Part shown: one piece after another, positions 47,228-55,818 of the stretch
Layout of the letters: the number at the start of each line of letters is the position of its first letter
How positions within the stretch are numbered: position 1 is the stretch's first letter
NCBI GenBank assembly: GCA_029060215.1
Contig: JAIDUK010000036.1
Span: 1 to 64,000, forward strand
Origin: Alistipes sp.
GTDB lineage: Bacteria > Bacteroidota > Bacteroidia > Bacteroidales > Rikenellaceae
DNA length: 64,000 bases
Direction of reading: 5' to 3'
Notes under the pieces: model-generated
Seen by the model: only the letters and a program-made list of their open reading frames with translations
Told to the model about the DNA's origin: nothing
Database searches by the model: none
Made by a program: the position numbers and the translations under genes

Positions 47228-48940
47228 ATGTTTCTGCCGACAACCATAAAGGAGATGCGCGCCCGGGGCTGGGACCAAGCAGACGTGATCCTCTTCACGG
47301 GCGACGCCTACATCGACCACCCGGCGTTCGGGGCGGCGGTGATCGGCCGTCTGCTGGAAGCCGAAGGCTGCCGCGTGGCGATCGTGCCGCAGCCCAACTG
47401 GCGCGACGACCTGCGCGACTTCACCAAATTAGGGGCGCCGCGGCTCTTCTTCGGAGTGACGGCCGGGGCCATGGACTCGATGGTCAACCACTACACGGCC
47501 AACCTGCGCCTGCGCCACGACGACGCCTACACGCCGGGCGGCAAGGCGGGGTTCCGCCCCGACTATGCGGTGACGGTCTACACGCGCATCCTCAAGCAGC
47601 TGTACCCCCATGTGCCGGTGGTGGCGGGCGGCATCGAAGCCTCGCTGCGGCGGCTGACCCACTACGACTATTGGAGCGACAGCCTGAAACCCTCCGTGCT
47701 GGCCGAATCGGGCGCCGACCTGCTGATCTACGGCATGGGCGAAGGGGTGATCCAAGAAGTAGCCAAGGCGATGCGCAACGGCTACAACGCCAAGCTGCTG
47801 CGCAAGATCCGCCAAGTAGCGTTCATGGCCGACGAAAACTATGTGTCGCGGCTGGACCCGGCGGCGACGATCCGCCTGCACAGCTACGACGAATGCCTGC
47901 GCGACAAACGGACCTTCGGCGAGAACTTCGCCACGGAAGAGACCCAGAGCAACCTGCTCGAACCCGAAGCGACGCTGGTCGAGCAGGTCGGCGACCGCTA
48001 CGTAGTGGTGACGCCGCCCCGGGCGACGCTGACCACCGAAGAACTCGACCGCTCGTTCGACCTGCCCTACGAACGGGCGCCCCACCCGCGCTACGAGGGC
48101 AAGGGGGCGATCCCGGCGTGGGAGATGATCAAACATTCGGTCAACATCCACCGCGGCTGCTTCGGCGGCTGCTCGTTCTGCACCATATCGGCCCATCAGG
48201 GCAAGTTCATCCACTCGCGCAGCGAACGTTCGATACTGGCCGAAGTGGAGCGCATCGCGCAGATGCCCGGCTTCAAAGGCTACCTGTCGGACGTGGGGGC
48301 CCCGTCGGCCAACATGTACCGCATGGGCGGCCGCGACCGCGAACTGTGCCGCCGCTGCCGCCGGCCGTCGTGTCTGCACCCGGCCAAATGCCCCAACCTG
48401 AACAACGACCACCGGCCGCTGCTGGAGCTGTATGCGAAGATCCGCGCGGTGAAGGGGATCAAGAAGGCATTCATCGGGAGCGGCATCCGCTACGACCTGT
48501 TCGACACGGCGCCCTATCTGGAAACGGTGCTGAAACACCACACGTCGGGCCGACTGAAGGTGGCGCCGGAACACACCGAAGAGGCGGTGCTGAAACTGAT
48601 GCGCAAACCGCCGTTCGCCCTTTTCGAGCGGCTGAACGCCGACTTCCGCCGCATCTGCCGCGACGAAGGGCTGCCCTACCAGCTCGTTCCCTATTTCATC
48701 TCGTCGCACCCGGGCTGCACCGAACGCGACATGCGCGCGCTCGCGGAAAAAGTATTGGGCAAGCTGCACTTCACCCTCGAACAGGTGCAGGACCTGACCC
48801 CCACGCCGATGACCCTTTCGTCGGTGATGTTCTACACGGGCGAGAATCCCTACACGCACGAAAAAGTCTGCGTCGCCCGCTCGCAAGAGGAGAAACGCAG
48901 ACAAAAAAGCTACTTTTTCAAAGTGAAAGGCAGAAGGTGA
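47228..48940 (+). CDS. YgiQ-family radical SAM protein (UPF0313)
   Basis: A protein of 570 residues. The N-terminal half resembles the B12-binding-like domain of YgiQ proteins (ILFTGDAYIDHPAFGAAVIGRLLEAEG). The radical SAM motif is RGCFGGCSFCTIS near 313-325. A second cysteine cluster follows (CRRCRRPSCLHPAKCPNL), then PEHTEEAVLKLM. The reaction is not established for the family. The last residues (KVKGRR) and the stop are encoded by a GTGAAAG-type repeat. Confidence 0.87.
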   Translation: MFLPTTIKEMRARGWDQADVILFTGDAYIDHPAFGAAVIGRLLEAEGCRVAIVPQPNWRDDLRDFTKLGAPRLFFGVTAGAMDSMVNHYTANLRLRHDDAYTPGGKAGFRPDYAVTVYTRILKQLYPHVPVVAGGIEASLRRLTHYDYWSDSLKPSVLAESGADLLIYGMGEGVIQEVAKAMRNGYNAKLLRKIRQVAFMADENYVSRLDPAATIRLHSYDECLRDKRTFGENFATEETQSNLLEPEATLVEQVGDRYVVVTPPRATLTTEELDRSFDLPYERAPHPRYEGKGAIPAWEMIKHSVNIHRGCFGGCSFCTISAHQGKFIHSRSERSILAEVERIAQMPGFKGYLSDVGAPSANMYRMGGRDRELCRRCRRPSCLHPAKCPNLNNDHRPLLELYAKIRAVKGIKKAFIGSGIRYDLFDTAPYLETVLKHHTSGRLKVAPEHTEEAVLKLMRKPPFALFERLNADFRRICRDEGLPYQLVPYFISSHPGCTERDMRALAEKVLGKLHFTLEQVQDLTPTPMTLSSVMFYTGENPYTHEKVCVARSQEEKRRQKSYFFKVKGRR

Positions 48941-49160
48941 AAGGTGAAAGGTGACAAGCCCGTTCCGGAATACTTGTCCGCCGAATGCTTCTCTGCTGTT
49001 TTTTTGCGGTTTTCGGGGTTGCGCGGGCCGCAACACCTCCCCCGGCAGAATCTTGTTTTGGATCCCTGTTCTTAGCAGCGCAGACTTATGCCCCCGTGCG
49101 CAAATACAAAGCCCCGCTTTTAGCGGGGCTTTTCATCTTTCACTTCTCACCTTTCACCTT
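48920..49160. repeat. Heptad-arm repeat element with a long core (ygiQ-like / yeiH-like)
   Basis: GTGAAAGG units (48923-48955) and complementary CTTTCAC/CTTCTCAC units (49136-49160) bracket a core of about 180 bases. The core includes a possible hairpin (49004-49009 with 49028-49033) and the terminator at 49108-49132. The left arm supplies the ygiQ-like stop. The core contains no gene that I can recognise. Confidence 0.6.
49108..49132. terminator. Bidirectional terminator
   Basis: A perfect 11-bp stem (49108-49118 with 49122-49132), TTT loop, A- and T-rich ends, between convergent genes. Confidence 0.88.
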
Positions 49161-49161
49161 G

Positions 49162-50442
49162 TCAGAACATCGGCTTCAGCACGCCGAACAAAAGGCAGGC
49201 GATGACCAACGTCACGACGATGTTGAACGTCTGAGCCCCGAGGAAAGCCCACAACACGTTGCGGTTTTCGCGCGAAACGATGTCCTTGAGCCGGGTGTCG
49301 AGCCCGATGCAGACGAACGCCAGCGAGAAGAAGACCGTGGAGAACATCTTGGCCACGCCGGGCTCGATGAGCTTGCCGTTGACGCGGGTGAGCAGATCGC
49401 CCGACTGGCAAAGGCTGAAGACCAGCGACGCCAGCACGAACCCGAGGATGAACTTGGGGAACTTCTCCCAGACGATGCCCAGCGACGGACGCTGCGCGCC
49501 GCCCTTTTCGCCGCGGGCCGAGAGGTAGAGGGCGATGAAGAAAGCCACCACGCCGATCAGCACGTTCTGGGCCGCCTTGATGATGACGGCATGCTGGTTG
49601 GCCACCGTGCCGACGATGGTGCTCGACGCGGCGACGCCCGAAGTGGTGTCGATCGTACCGCCGATCCAAGCGCCGGCCACCTCCTGCAAAGTCTGCGGAT
49701 CGTCGAAGATCAGAGGCAGGACGGTGCGCGCGAGCCACGGCATAAGGTAGATCATCGGCACGACCACGATCAGCACCAGCGAAACGATGTACGACAGCTT
49801 CCGGTCATCGCCGCCCGCCACGCGGGCCGCCGTGATGCAGGCCGAGACGCCGCAGATCGAGACCCCGCTCGACAGAATCATGGCCGAACGCTCGTCGACC
49901 TTCGTCCGGCGCGAGAGCCAGAAAGCGAAGAACCACACCACGGCCACGACCAAGCAAGCCTGCAACAACCCGAAGACCCCCGATTTCATGACGTCGGAAA
50001 AGAGGATGGTGGCACCCAGACACACGACGCCGATCTTGATGAAGAACTCGCCCTGCACGGCCGGCTTCAACCACTCGGGGATGTGCCACAGGTTGCGGAT
50101 CAGCAACCCGAAAATCACCGAAAAGAAGACCGACTCGAAGCCGTAGTAGGCGACCTGCGGGATCTTGGCCACGACCTGCGCCAAGAGCGAAACGGCGAAG
50201 ACCATGACGAACGAGGGGAACAACCCTTTCAAAGGACGCCGCAGCAGCCACGACCCGACGTAGAGCACCGCCAGACAGATGGCGAACAAGAGGGCGATGT
50301 TGTACCAAGCCACCGACCCGACGAGGGTGGAGGGCACGGAAGGCAGCTCCCGCGGAATCAGGAGCGCCAGCAAAAGCAGCGGAACGGATACCCAGACCAC
50401 GACCCAGTCTTCGGTCCGGAGTTTTTCGAGAAAATTTTTCAT
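49162..50442 (-). CDS. YeiH-family putative sulfate exporter (UPF0324)
   Basis: A 426-residue integral membrane protein with roughly ten helices. It resembles UPF0324/YeiH transporters, including GFESVFFSVIFGLLIRNLW, FIKIGVVCLGATILFSDV and SSGVSICGVSACITAARV. The family is annotated as sulfate or sulfonate exporters by inference. On the same strand upstream lie two anion-porin-like genes, a context compatible with an anion substrate. Its stop lies next to the repeat and terminator at 49108-49160. Confidence 0.8.
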   Translation of the reverse strand: MKNFLEKLRTEDWVVVWVSVPLLLLALLIPRELPSVPSTLVGSVAWYNIALLFAICLAVLYVGSWLLRRPLKGLFPSFVMVFAVSLLAQVVAKIPQVAYYGFESVFFSVIFGLLIRNLWHIPEWLKPAVQGEFFIKIGVVCLGATILFSDVMKSGVFGLLQACLVVAVVWFFAFWLSRRTKVDERSAMILSSGVSICGVSACITAARVAGGDDRKLSYIVSLVLIVVVPMIYLMPWLARTVLPLIFDDPQTLQEVAGAWIGGTIDTTSGVAASSTIVGTVANQHAVIIKAAQNVLIGVVAFFIALYLSARGEKGGAQRPSLGIVWEKFPKFILGFVLASLVFSLCQSGDLLTRVNGKLIEPGVAKMFSTVFFSLAFVCIGLDTRLKDIVSRENRNVLWAFLGAQTFNIVVTLVIACLLFGVLKPMF

Positions 50443-50567
50443 GGATTATGTATTGTTTGCAGATTCATACGATGATGCAGGTCGATTCGGATTGCCGCGT
50501 CGGGCCTTCGGCCCTCCGCACGATGACGGACTGCGGAAAACGAACGGACTTCCGACCTTTCGCTTCG

Positions 50568-51656
50568 TCAGAACATACCGGTGAACATGACCGAGAGAAC
50601 GTTGCGGCCAGCAAGGTCGGAGGCCGTGCCGTAATCTTCGTAGGTATAGTTGAGCTGGCAGCGCAGATACTTGACGGGAGCCCACAACAGCCCCACGGTG
50701 TAGTTGTTCTGCCGCGTCTGCGAACGCAGGTCGGTGTCGAGCGTGAAATTCTCGAACCGGGCCACGGGCATCAGGTTGTGCGGAGCCCGCCACCCGGCCA
50801 TGACGTACCAACCGTCGCTCTGCATGTTGCGGCCCGAGTCGGCCATGCCGGTGATGCCGCCGATCCACTCGCCGCGCACGACGACTGAACCGCGGTCGTA
50901 GCAGGCACCGACGCTGTAGCGCTCGCGCTTGAGGTAGGAAACGCCGTACTCGCCCCAATAATAGGAACCGGAGATCACCAGCCCCTCGACAGGCCGGATC
51001 ATGAGCCGGGCGGCGATGTCCTTCGACTTGTTGGCGTCCTTGGTGTTGATGCCCTGCCCGTTGAAAACACCGAGGTCGTAGCTGACGATGCTGTAGCCGT
51101 CGCGCTTGAAGAACCCGCCGAAGAGCGTGGCGCCCAGATCGCGGCCGGTGGCCGAGATGCCGCATACGTCGCTGAAACCCATCAGCTTCTGCAAGACCAT
51201 CGGATAATCGATCAACTCCAGCTTGGTGGGCACGTAATCGGTATTCTCTATGGAAAATGGGATCTTGTACTGGCCGACCTTGACGTTGAGCTGGCCGAAC
51301 GGCCGATACTGGACGTAGGCGTCGACGAGCCGCGGCTTGCAGAACTCGAACTGGATCTTGTAGTCGAGTTTGGGCGCGATGTCGCCGGCCAGCGAAAGAC
51401 GCACGCGCTTGAGGAAGAACGACGACGAATTGTCGGAATACTCGTAGCCCGTCTGCACGTATCCGGAAAGCCGGGGCAGGCGCTCGGCGATCTTCTGCCA
51501 AGTCGAAGTCCGGGTTTCGAGTTCGTCCACCCGCTCGCTCAGCCCGGCAAGGCAGGCGTTGTCGGCGGTTGCGACCGGTTCGGCGGCGGAGACCGTGGGC
51601 TGGGCTTTCAGCGCGCACGCCGAAAGCAACAGCAAAAAGGTAAAAAGAGGTTTCAT
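50568..51656 (-). CDS. OprP/OprO-type outer membrane porin, paralogue 1
   Basis: A 362-residue barrel protein with a signal peptide (about 1-18) and a short coiled coil (LSERVDELETRTSTW, about 39-53). The phosphate-selective-porin-like barrel includes LDYKIQFEFCKPRLVDAYVQYRPFGQL and KIPFSIENT, and the C-terminus is aromatic (MFTGMF). The start at 51656 gives the signal peptide. It is a tandem paralogue of the next gene, 71 bases away. A minus-strand TATTTTCG (complement of 51719-51726) is a possible -7 element. Confidence 0.83.
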   Translation of the reverse strand: MKPLFTFLLLLSACALKAQPTVSAAEPVATADNACLAGLSERVDELETRTSTWQKIAERLPRLSGYVQTGYEYSDNSSSFFLKRVRLSLAGDIAPKLDYKIQFEFCKPRLVDAYVQYRPFGQLNVKVGQYKIPFSIENTDYVPTKLELIDYPMVLQKLMGFSDVCGISATGRDLGATLFGGFFKRDGYSIVSYDLGVFNGQGINTKDANKSKDIAARLMIRPVEGLVISGSYYWGEYGVSYLKRERYSVGACYDRGSVVVRGEWIGGITGMADSGRNMQSDGWYVMAGWRAPHNLMPVARFENFTLDTDLRSQTRQNNYTVGLLWAPVKYLRCQLNYTYEDYGTASDLAGRNVLSVMFTGMF

Positions 51657-51727
51657 CGTAGCTTGTTTTGCAATATGACGATGCAAAATTGGCAAAACAT
51701 TGTCGAAGAGACAATACGCGAAAATAC

Positions 51728-52762
51728 CTAAAAAACACCCGTGAACAACAAAGTGGCGACATTGCGGCCGGCGAGGTCGGACGCCGCACCGTAATCCTCG
51801 TAGGTATAGTTGAGCTGGCAGCGCAGGCGTTTCAGGGGCGACCAGAGAAGCCCGGCGGTGTAGTTGTTCTGCCGCGTATCGGCGCGGCGCTCGCAATCGG
51901 GCGCGAAAGAATCGAACCGCACGGTGAACATGAGGTTGCGCGGAGCCCGCCACCCGGCCATGGCGTACCAGCCGCCGCTCTGCATGTTGCAGCCGGTGTC
52001 GGCCATGCCGGTAATGCCGCCGATCCACTCGCCGCGCACGACGACTGAACCACGGTCGTAGCAGGCACCGACGCTGTAGCGCTCGCGAAGCACGTGCGCC
52101 GCGCCGTACTCGCCCCGGTAGTAAGAACCCGACACCGAAACCCCGGCCCAAGGCATCACGATCAGCCGGGCGGCGAGGTCCTTCGACTTGTTGGCGTCCT
52201 TGGTATTGATGCCCTGCCCGTTGAGAACCGCGATGTCGTAGCGCAACACGCTGTAGCCGTCGCGCTTGAAGAACCCGCCGCAACAGGCGGCCCCGATGTC
52301 GCGGCCCGAAGCGGCGAGCCCGCAGATGTCGTCGAAACCCATCAACCGGCGCAGGGCGAGCGGGTAATCGATGAACTCGAAGGCGAAAACGCCGTACTCG
52401 GTATTCTCTATGGAAAAGGGAATCTTGAACTGCCCGGCCCGGAACCCCAGCTGCGGGAGAGGCCGGTACTGGACGTAGGCGTCGACGAGCCGCGGCTTGC
52501 AGAACTCGAACTGGATCTTGTAGTCGAGTTTGGGTGCGATGCCGCCCGCGAGGGAGAGCCGGGCACGCTTGACGAAGAACTCCGAAGAAGCATCGGAATA
52601 CTGATAACCGGCCTGCACGAATCCCGAAATCCGGAGCCGCCCGGCATCGGTTCGCGCCGCCGCCGTATCGGCCTGCGCGGCGGGAACCACCTCGGACCGC
52701 CCGGAAGCCAGTGCGCCGCCGCACGACAAGAGACAAAGAATGATCGATAAAGGTTGCTTCAT
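51728..52762 (-). CDS. OprP/OprO-type outer membrane porin, paralogue 2
   Basis: A 344-residue protein closely similar to paralogue 1 over the whole barrel, sharing GSVVVRGEWIGGITGMAD and the KIQFEFCKPRLVDAYVQYRP block. It lacks the N-terminal coiled coil; its signal peptide covers about 1-19. A 68-base stretch (52467-52534) is identical in DNA to 51307-51374 of paralogue 1. It probably forms an anion-preferring outer-membrane channel; specificity is unknown. Confidence 0.83.
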   Translation of the reverse strand: MKQPLSIILCLLSCGGALASGRSEVVPAAQADTAAARTDAGRLRISGFVQAGYQYSDASSEFFVKRARLSLAGGIAPKLDYKIQFEFCKPRLVDAYVQYRPLPQLGFRAGQFKIPFSIENTEYGVFAFEFIDYPLALRRLMGFDDICGLAASGRDIGAACCGGFFKRDGYSVLRYDIAVLNGQGINTKDANKSKDLAARLIVMPWAGVSVSGSYYRGEYGAAHVLRERYSVGACYDRGSVVVRGEWIGGITGMADTGCNMQSGGWYAMAGWRAPRNLMFTVRFDSFAPDCERRADTRQNNYTAGLLWSPLKRLRCQLNYTYEDYGAASDLAGRNVATLLFTGVF

Positions 52763-52858
52763 AGCACGAAAAGGTTGGGGCGCCGAAACCGCAAGGCTTG
52801 CGGCAGGGGAACAAGATACGAAAAAAAGTCGCAAAACCCAACCCCCGGCCGCAGCCGC

Positions 52859-53584
52859 CTAAAACACCTCGCGCAGGATCCGCACCGACTGCACGGCGCT
52901 GATGGCGTCGAGGTGGTAGCCGAAGTAGACGAGCATGGCGTTGAGGAACTCGACCCTCAGAGAACGGTTGAGGGCCAGCGCCCCGAGCTCCTGCACGCCG
53001 CAATCCAACAGATCGCGCAGGACGACGGAACACTCGCGGGTCATGAACTCCGTATGGGAGGGCTGCACGGGGGTGAACAACCCCTCGCGGATGTCGAACC
53101 ACGCACCGGGCATGTGGTCGTTGCCGGGGCAGAACCCCAAAAACCGGCTCAGATGGGCGAGGAACCACAGGTGGAAGTTGGCAACCCCCTCCTGCATGGC
53201 GTCGAGAGCCCCCACCGAACTCCACACGAAATCGAACAACGCCTCGTTGGGCTCGCTCTCGCGCACGAGCCGGTAGAGCACCTCGGCCATGAAAAGGGCC
53301 ATGGTCGACTTGCGGACGTCGAACGGCGTACTCTGCAACGCAAAGGCGGTGCGGATCTCCTTGAAACGGTGCATCTGCTGCCGCGACGACTCGAGCCCCT
53401 CGAACTCGACGGGGAACATGGGCTGGAAGAGCGCCAGCTTGGAACCGCGGCCCGAACGGCTGCGGACCCCCTGCACCATGTAGCTGCGCCGCCCGCCGAC
53501 GTCGGTCAACAGGTAGGCGACCATCGACGAATCGCCGTATTTGAGCGTATGGAGAACGACCCCGCGCCCCTTATAGCTTTTCAT
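52859..53584 (-). CDS. recO: DNA repair protein RecO
   Basis: A 241-residue recombination mediator that helps load RecA with RecR. The N-terminal OB-fold opens MKSYKGRGVVLHTLKYGDSS and YLLTDVGGRRSYMVQGVRS; the C-terminal helical part includes FHLWFLAHLSRFLGFCPGN. The start at 53584 overlaps the prmA stop by four bases (ATGA), showing translational coupling. The length is normal for Bacteroidota RecO. Confidence 0.9.
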   Translation of the reverse strand: MKSYKGRGVVLHTLKYGDSSMVAYLLTDVGGRRSYMVQGVRSRSGRGSKLALFQPMFPVEFEGLESSRQQMHRFKEIRTAFALQSTPFDVRKSTMALFMAEVLYRLVRESEPNEALFDFVWSSVGALDAMQEGVANFHLWFLAHLSRFLGFCPGNDHMPGAWFDIREGLFTPVQPSHTEFMTRECSVVLRDLLDCGVQELGALALNRSLRVEFLNAMLVYFGYHLDAISAVQSVRILREVF

Positions 53585-54408
53585 GCCTTGCGCACATGGA
53601 CCATCATCCACCCGCCGCGCGCCGCCGAAGCGACGAACTCCAACCCCTCGGCCTGCGCGGCCTCGACGACGGCAGGCACATCGGACTCGAGGAACCCGCT
53701 CATGAGCAAGTCGCCGCCCGGAAGCAGCGCAGCGGCATAGGCGTGCATGTCGCGCAAGAGGATGTTGCGGTTGATATTGGCGAGGATGAAATCGTAGCGG
53801 CGGCCGGCGATGCGCGCGACGTCGCCCAACAAAGGCTCGACCGCGGCAGAAACGCCGTTGGCAGCGATGTTCTCGCGGCAATTGGCATCGGCCCACTCGT
53901 CGATGTCGACGGCGTCGACGTGCGCGGCGCCGCACTTGACGGCGACGATCGAGAGAACCCCGGTGCCGCTGCCCATGTCGAGCCCGCGGCGCCCGCCGAC
54001 GCCCAGATCGAGCACGGCGCGGGCCATGAGCCACGTAGTGGCGTGCTGCCCGGTGCCGAACGACATTTTGGGCATGACGACGATCTCGGGCTCGCCCTCG
54101 GGAGCAGGCTCGTGGAAAGGTGCCCGGATGCGCAGGCGCCCCTCGATATCGGTGGCGGGAAAATGCTGCTCCCAGAGGGCATTCCAATTCTGCGCCTCGA
54201 TGGAGATGTAACGCCCGGCCACCCCGTAGCGGGCCAGCAACGCGTCGACCTCGGACTTGCAATCGGCGAGCCTCTCCTGCGGGATGTAAGCCTTGAGCGC
54301 ACTGCTCTCGGTCTCGAAGCTCTCGAAGGGAAAATCGGCCAGCTCGGCCACCAGAATCTCGGCCTGCACCGGGTCGGCAACGGGAATATTCAACACGACG
54401 GAATCCAT
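53581..54408 (-). CDS. prmA: Ribosomal protein L11 methyltransferase
   Basis: A 275-residue protein with an N-terminal substrate-recognition domain and a SAM-binding domain holding LDMGSGTGVLSIVAVKCGA (about 147-165). The ILANINRNILL motif near 215 is the catalytic-loop region of PrmA. It trimethylates L11 on lysines and the N-terminus. It is upstream of, and coupled to, recO, and divergent from xerD. Confidence 0.92.
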   Translation of the reverse strand: MDSVVLNIPVADPVQAEILVAELADFPFESFETESSALKAYIPQERLADCKSEVDALLARYGVAGRYISIEAQNWNALWEQHFPATDIEGRLRIRAPFHEPAPEGEPEIVVMPKMSFGTGQHATTWLMARAVLDLGVGGRRGLDMGSGTGVLSIVAVKCGAAHVDAVDIDEWADANCRENIAANGVSAAVEPLLGDVARIAGRRYDFILANINRNILLRDMHAYAAALLPGGDLLMSGFLESDVPAVVEAAQAEGLEFVASAARGGWMMVHVRKA

Positions 54409-54521
54409 AGATCTGCAATATCGACCGCCCCCGGAACACCGGCGAAAAACCCCTCAGCGGGACCCTCGCCGCCGGAACGGCATGAACAAGAACGACAATA
54501 GAATATTATGTAAAACTTTTG

Positions 54522-54529
54522 TATCTTCG
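54522..54529 (+). promoter_or_regulatory. -7 element of xerD
   Basis: TATCTTCG, 36 bases before the xerD start. No obvious -33 TTTG. Confidence 0.45.
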
Positions 54530-54565
54530 CACCGGACAAAGTTAACGATAATCCGGCAAACAACG

Positions 54566-55477
54566 ATGGCGGAAAACACGAAAAAATGGGAAGAAGCGGG
54601 ACGCCGCTACCGCACTTACATCAAACTGGAGAAACGCCTTGCTGCGAACACCGTGGAATCGTACATGCGCGACCTGCGCCAATTCGCCCACTACATTCTG
54701 CGCCAATGGGACGTGCCGCCCCGCAAGGTGGAGCGCGAGATGATCGAACGCTATCTGGGGCTGCTCTACGAACGCGGAAGCCGCAAGACCTCGCAAGCCC
54801 GCATGCTGAGCGGCATCCGCAGCTTCTTCAACTATCTGCTGCTGGAAGAGAAGATCGAGACCTCGCCTGCGGAATTCATCGAAACGCCCAAATTCGGCCG
54901 CCAGCTGCCCGACGTCCTGACCACCGAAGAGATCGACCGCATCATCGGGGCCATAGACCCCTCGACCCCCAAGGGGCGCCGCGACAGCGCGATGCTGGAA
55001 CTGCTCTACTCGTGCGGCCTGCGGGTGTCGGAACTGACGACGCTGCGCATCCCCGACCTCTTTTTCGGCGAAGGCTACATCCGGGTGACGGGCAAGGGCG
55101 ACAAACAACGGCTGGTGCCGGTGAGCGCCGTGGCCCGCGACAAGATCCGCCGCTGGCTGGAAGACCGCGGCGACCTCTACGACAAACGCAAGAAAGAAGA
55201 GACCCTGTTCCTCAACAACCGGGGCGGCCGCCTGACGCGGGTGATGGTCTTCATGATCATCAAACAAGCGGCCGAGCGGGCGGGCATCGAAAAACGCATA
55301 AGCCCCCACACCTTCCGCCACTCCTTCGCCACCCATCTGCTGGAGGGGGGCGCGAGCATCCGCCAAGTGCAGGAGATGCTGGGCCACGAAAGCATCCTGA
55401 CGACGGAGATCTACACCCATCTGGACCGCGAACACCTGCGCCGCACAGTGGAGGAACACCTGCCCCTGAAAGGCTAA
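54566..55477 (+). CDS. xerD: Site-specific tyrosine recombinase XerD
   Basis: A 303-residue recombinase resolving chromosome dimers at dif. The catalytic residues are R153 (CGLRVSEL), K177, H248 and R251 (HTFRH), H274 (LGHES) and nucleophile Y283 (EIYTH). The N-terminal core-binding domain is complete. The full housekeeping length, and the absence of phage or island genes alongside, argue for the chromosomal Xer protein rather than a mobile-element integrase. Its stop overlaps the stop of the convergent gene by three bases. Confidence 0.9.
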   Translation: MAENTKKWEEAGRRYRTYIKLEKRLAANTVESYMRDLRQFAHYILRQWDVPPRKVEREMIERYLGLLYERGSRKTSQARMLSGIRSFFNYLLLEEKIETSPAEFIETPKFGRQLPDVLTTEEIDRIIGAIDPSTPKGRRDSAMLELLYSCGLRVSELTTLRIPDLFFGEGYIRVTGKGDKQRLVPVSAVARDKIRRWLEDRGDLYDKRKKEETLFLNNRGGRLTRVMVFMIIKQAAERAGIEKRISPHTFRHSFATHLLEGGASIRQVQEMLGHESILTTEIYTHLDREHLRRTVEEHLPLKG

Positions 55478-55818
55478 ATCCGCTCGATACGCGACTGCGG
55501 AGTAAGGCGCAACGACCCGCAATCGAGCCCGGAAATCAAGACGGCGACCCCGCGTCCGGGCACGACGACCCGCGGCAGCCACTCGCCGAGCGAAAGGCCG
55601 GGCGAAGCGCGGAACGACTCGAAAGCGGCGCGGAAATCCACCGGGAAATCCAACACGACGACCCCGGGCCGGAACTCGGCGAAAGCCACCCGGTCGGGCT
55701 CCGAACAAGCCCCCGCAACGCAGACGGAACCGTCGGCGGCCACCTCGACGAGCGGCTGCCGGACCCATCCCTGCGGAGTCCAAAGCAGGTTAGAGAGTAT
55801 CTTTCGGGGCTGCGGCAC
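55474..55818 (-). CDS. Small conserved-looking hypothetical protein
   Basis: A protein of 114 residues reading ILSNLLWTPQGWVRQPLVEVAADG near its start and closing RLTPQSRIERI, with a well-structured alternation of hydrophobic and polar residues. No ATG is available; GTG at 55818 is the likely start, inside the DUF4296 gene with a 29-base overlap. A later rare start is also possible. It is not recognised as a named family. It ends convergently on the xerD stop. Confidence 0.5.
   Translation of the reverse strand: MPQPRKILSNLLWTPQGWVRQPLVEVAADGSVCVAGACSEPDRVAFAEFRPGVVVLDFPVDFRAAFESFRASPGLSLGEWLPRVVVPGRGVAVLISGLDCGSLRLTPQSRIERI

Noticed and set aside
50568..53225. A single 885-residue porin reading
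   Set aside because: Its upstream half is out of frame with the true second porin. The signal peptide at 51656 marks the real start, giving two separate genes.
54566..55477. Integrase of a mobile island
   Set aside because: Length, the full XerD catalytic set and housekeeping neighbours fit the chromosomal dimer-resolution recombinase.
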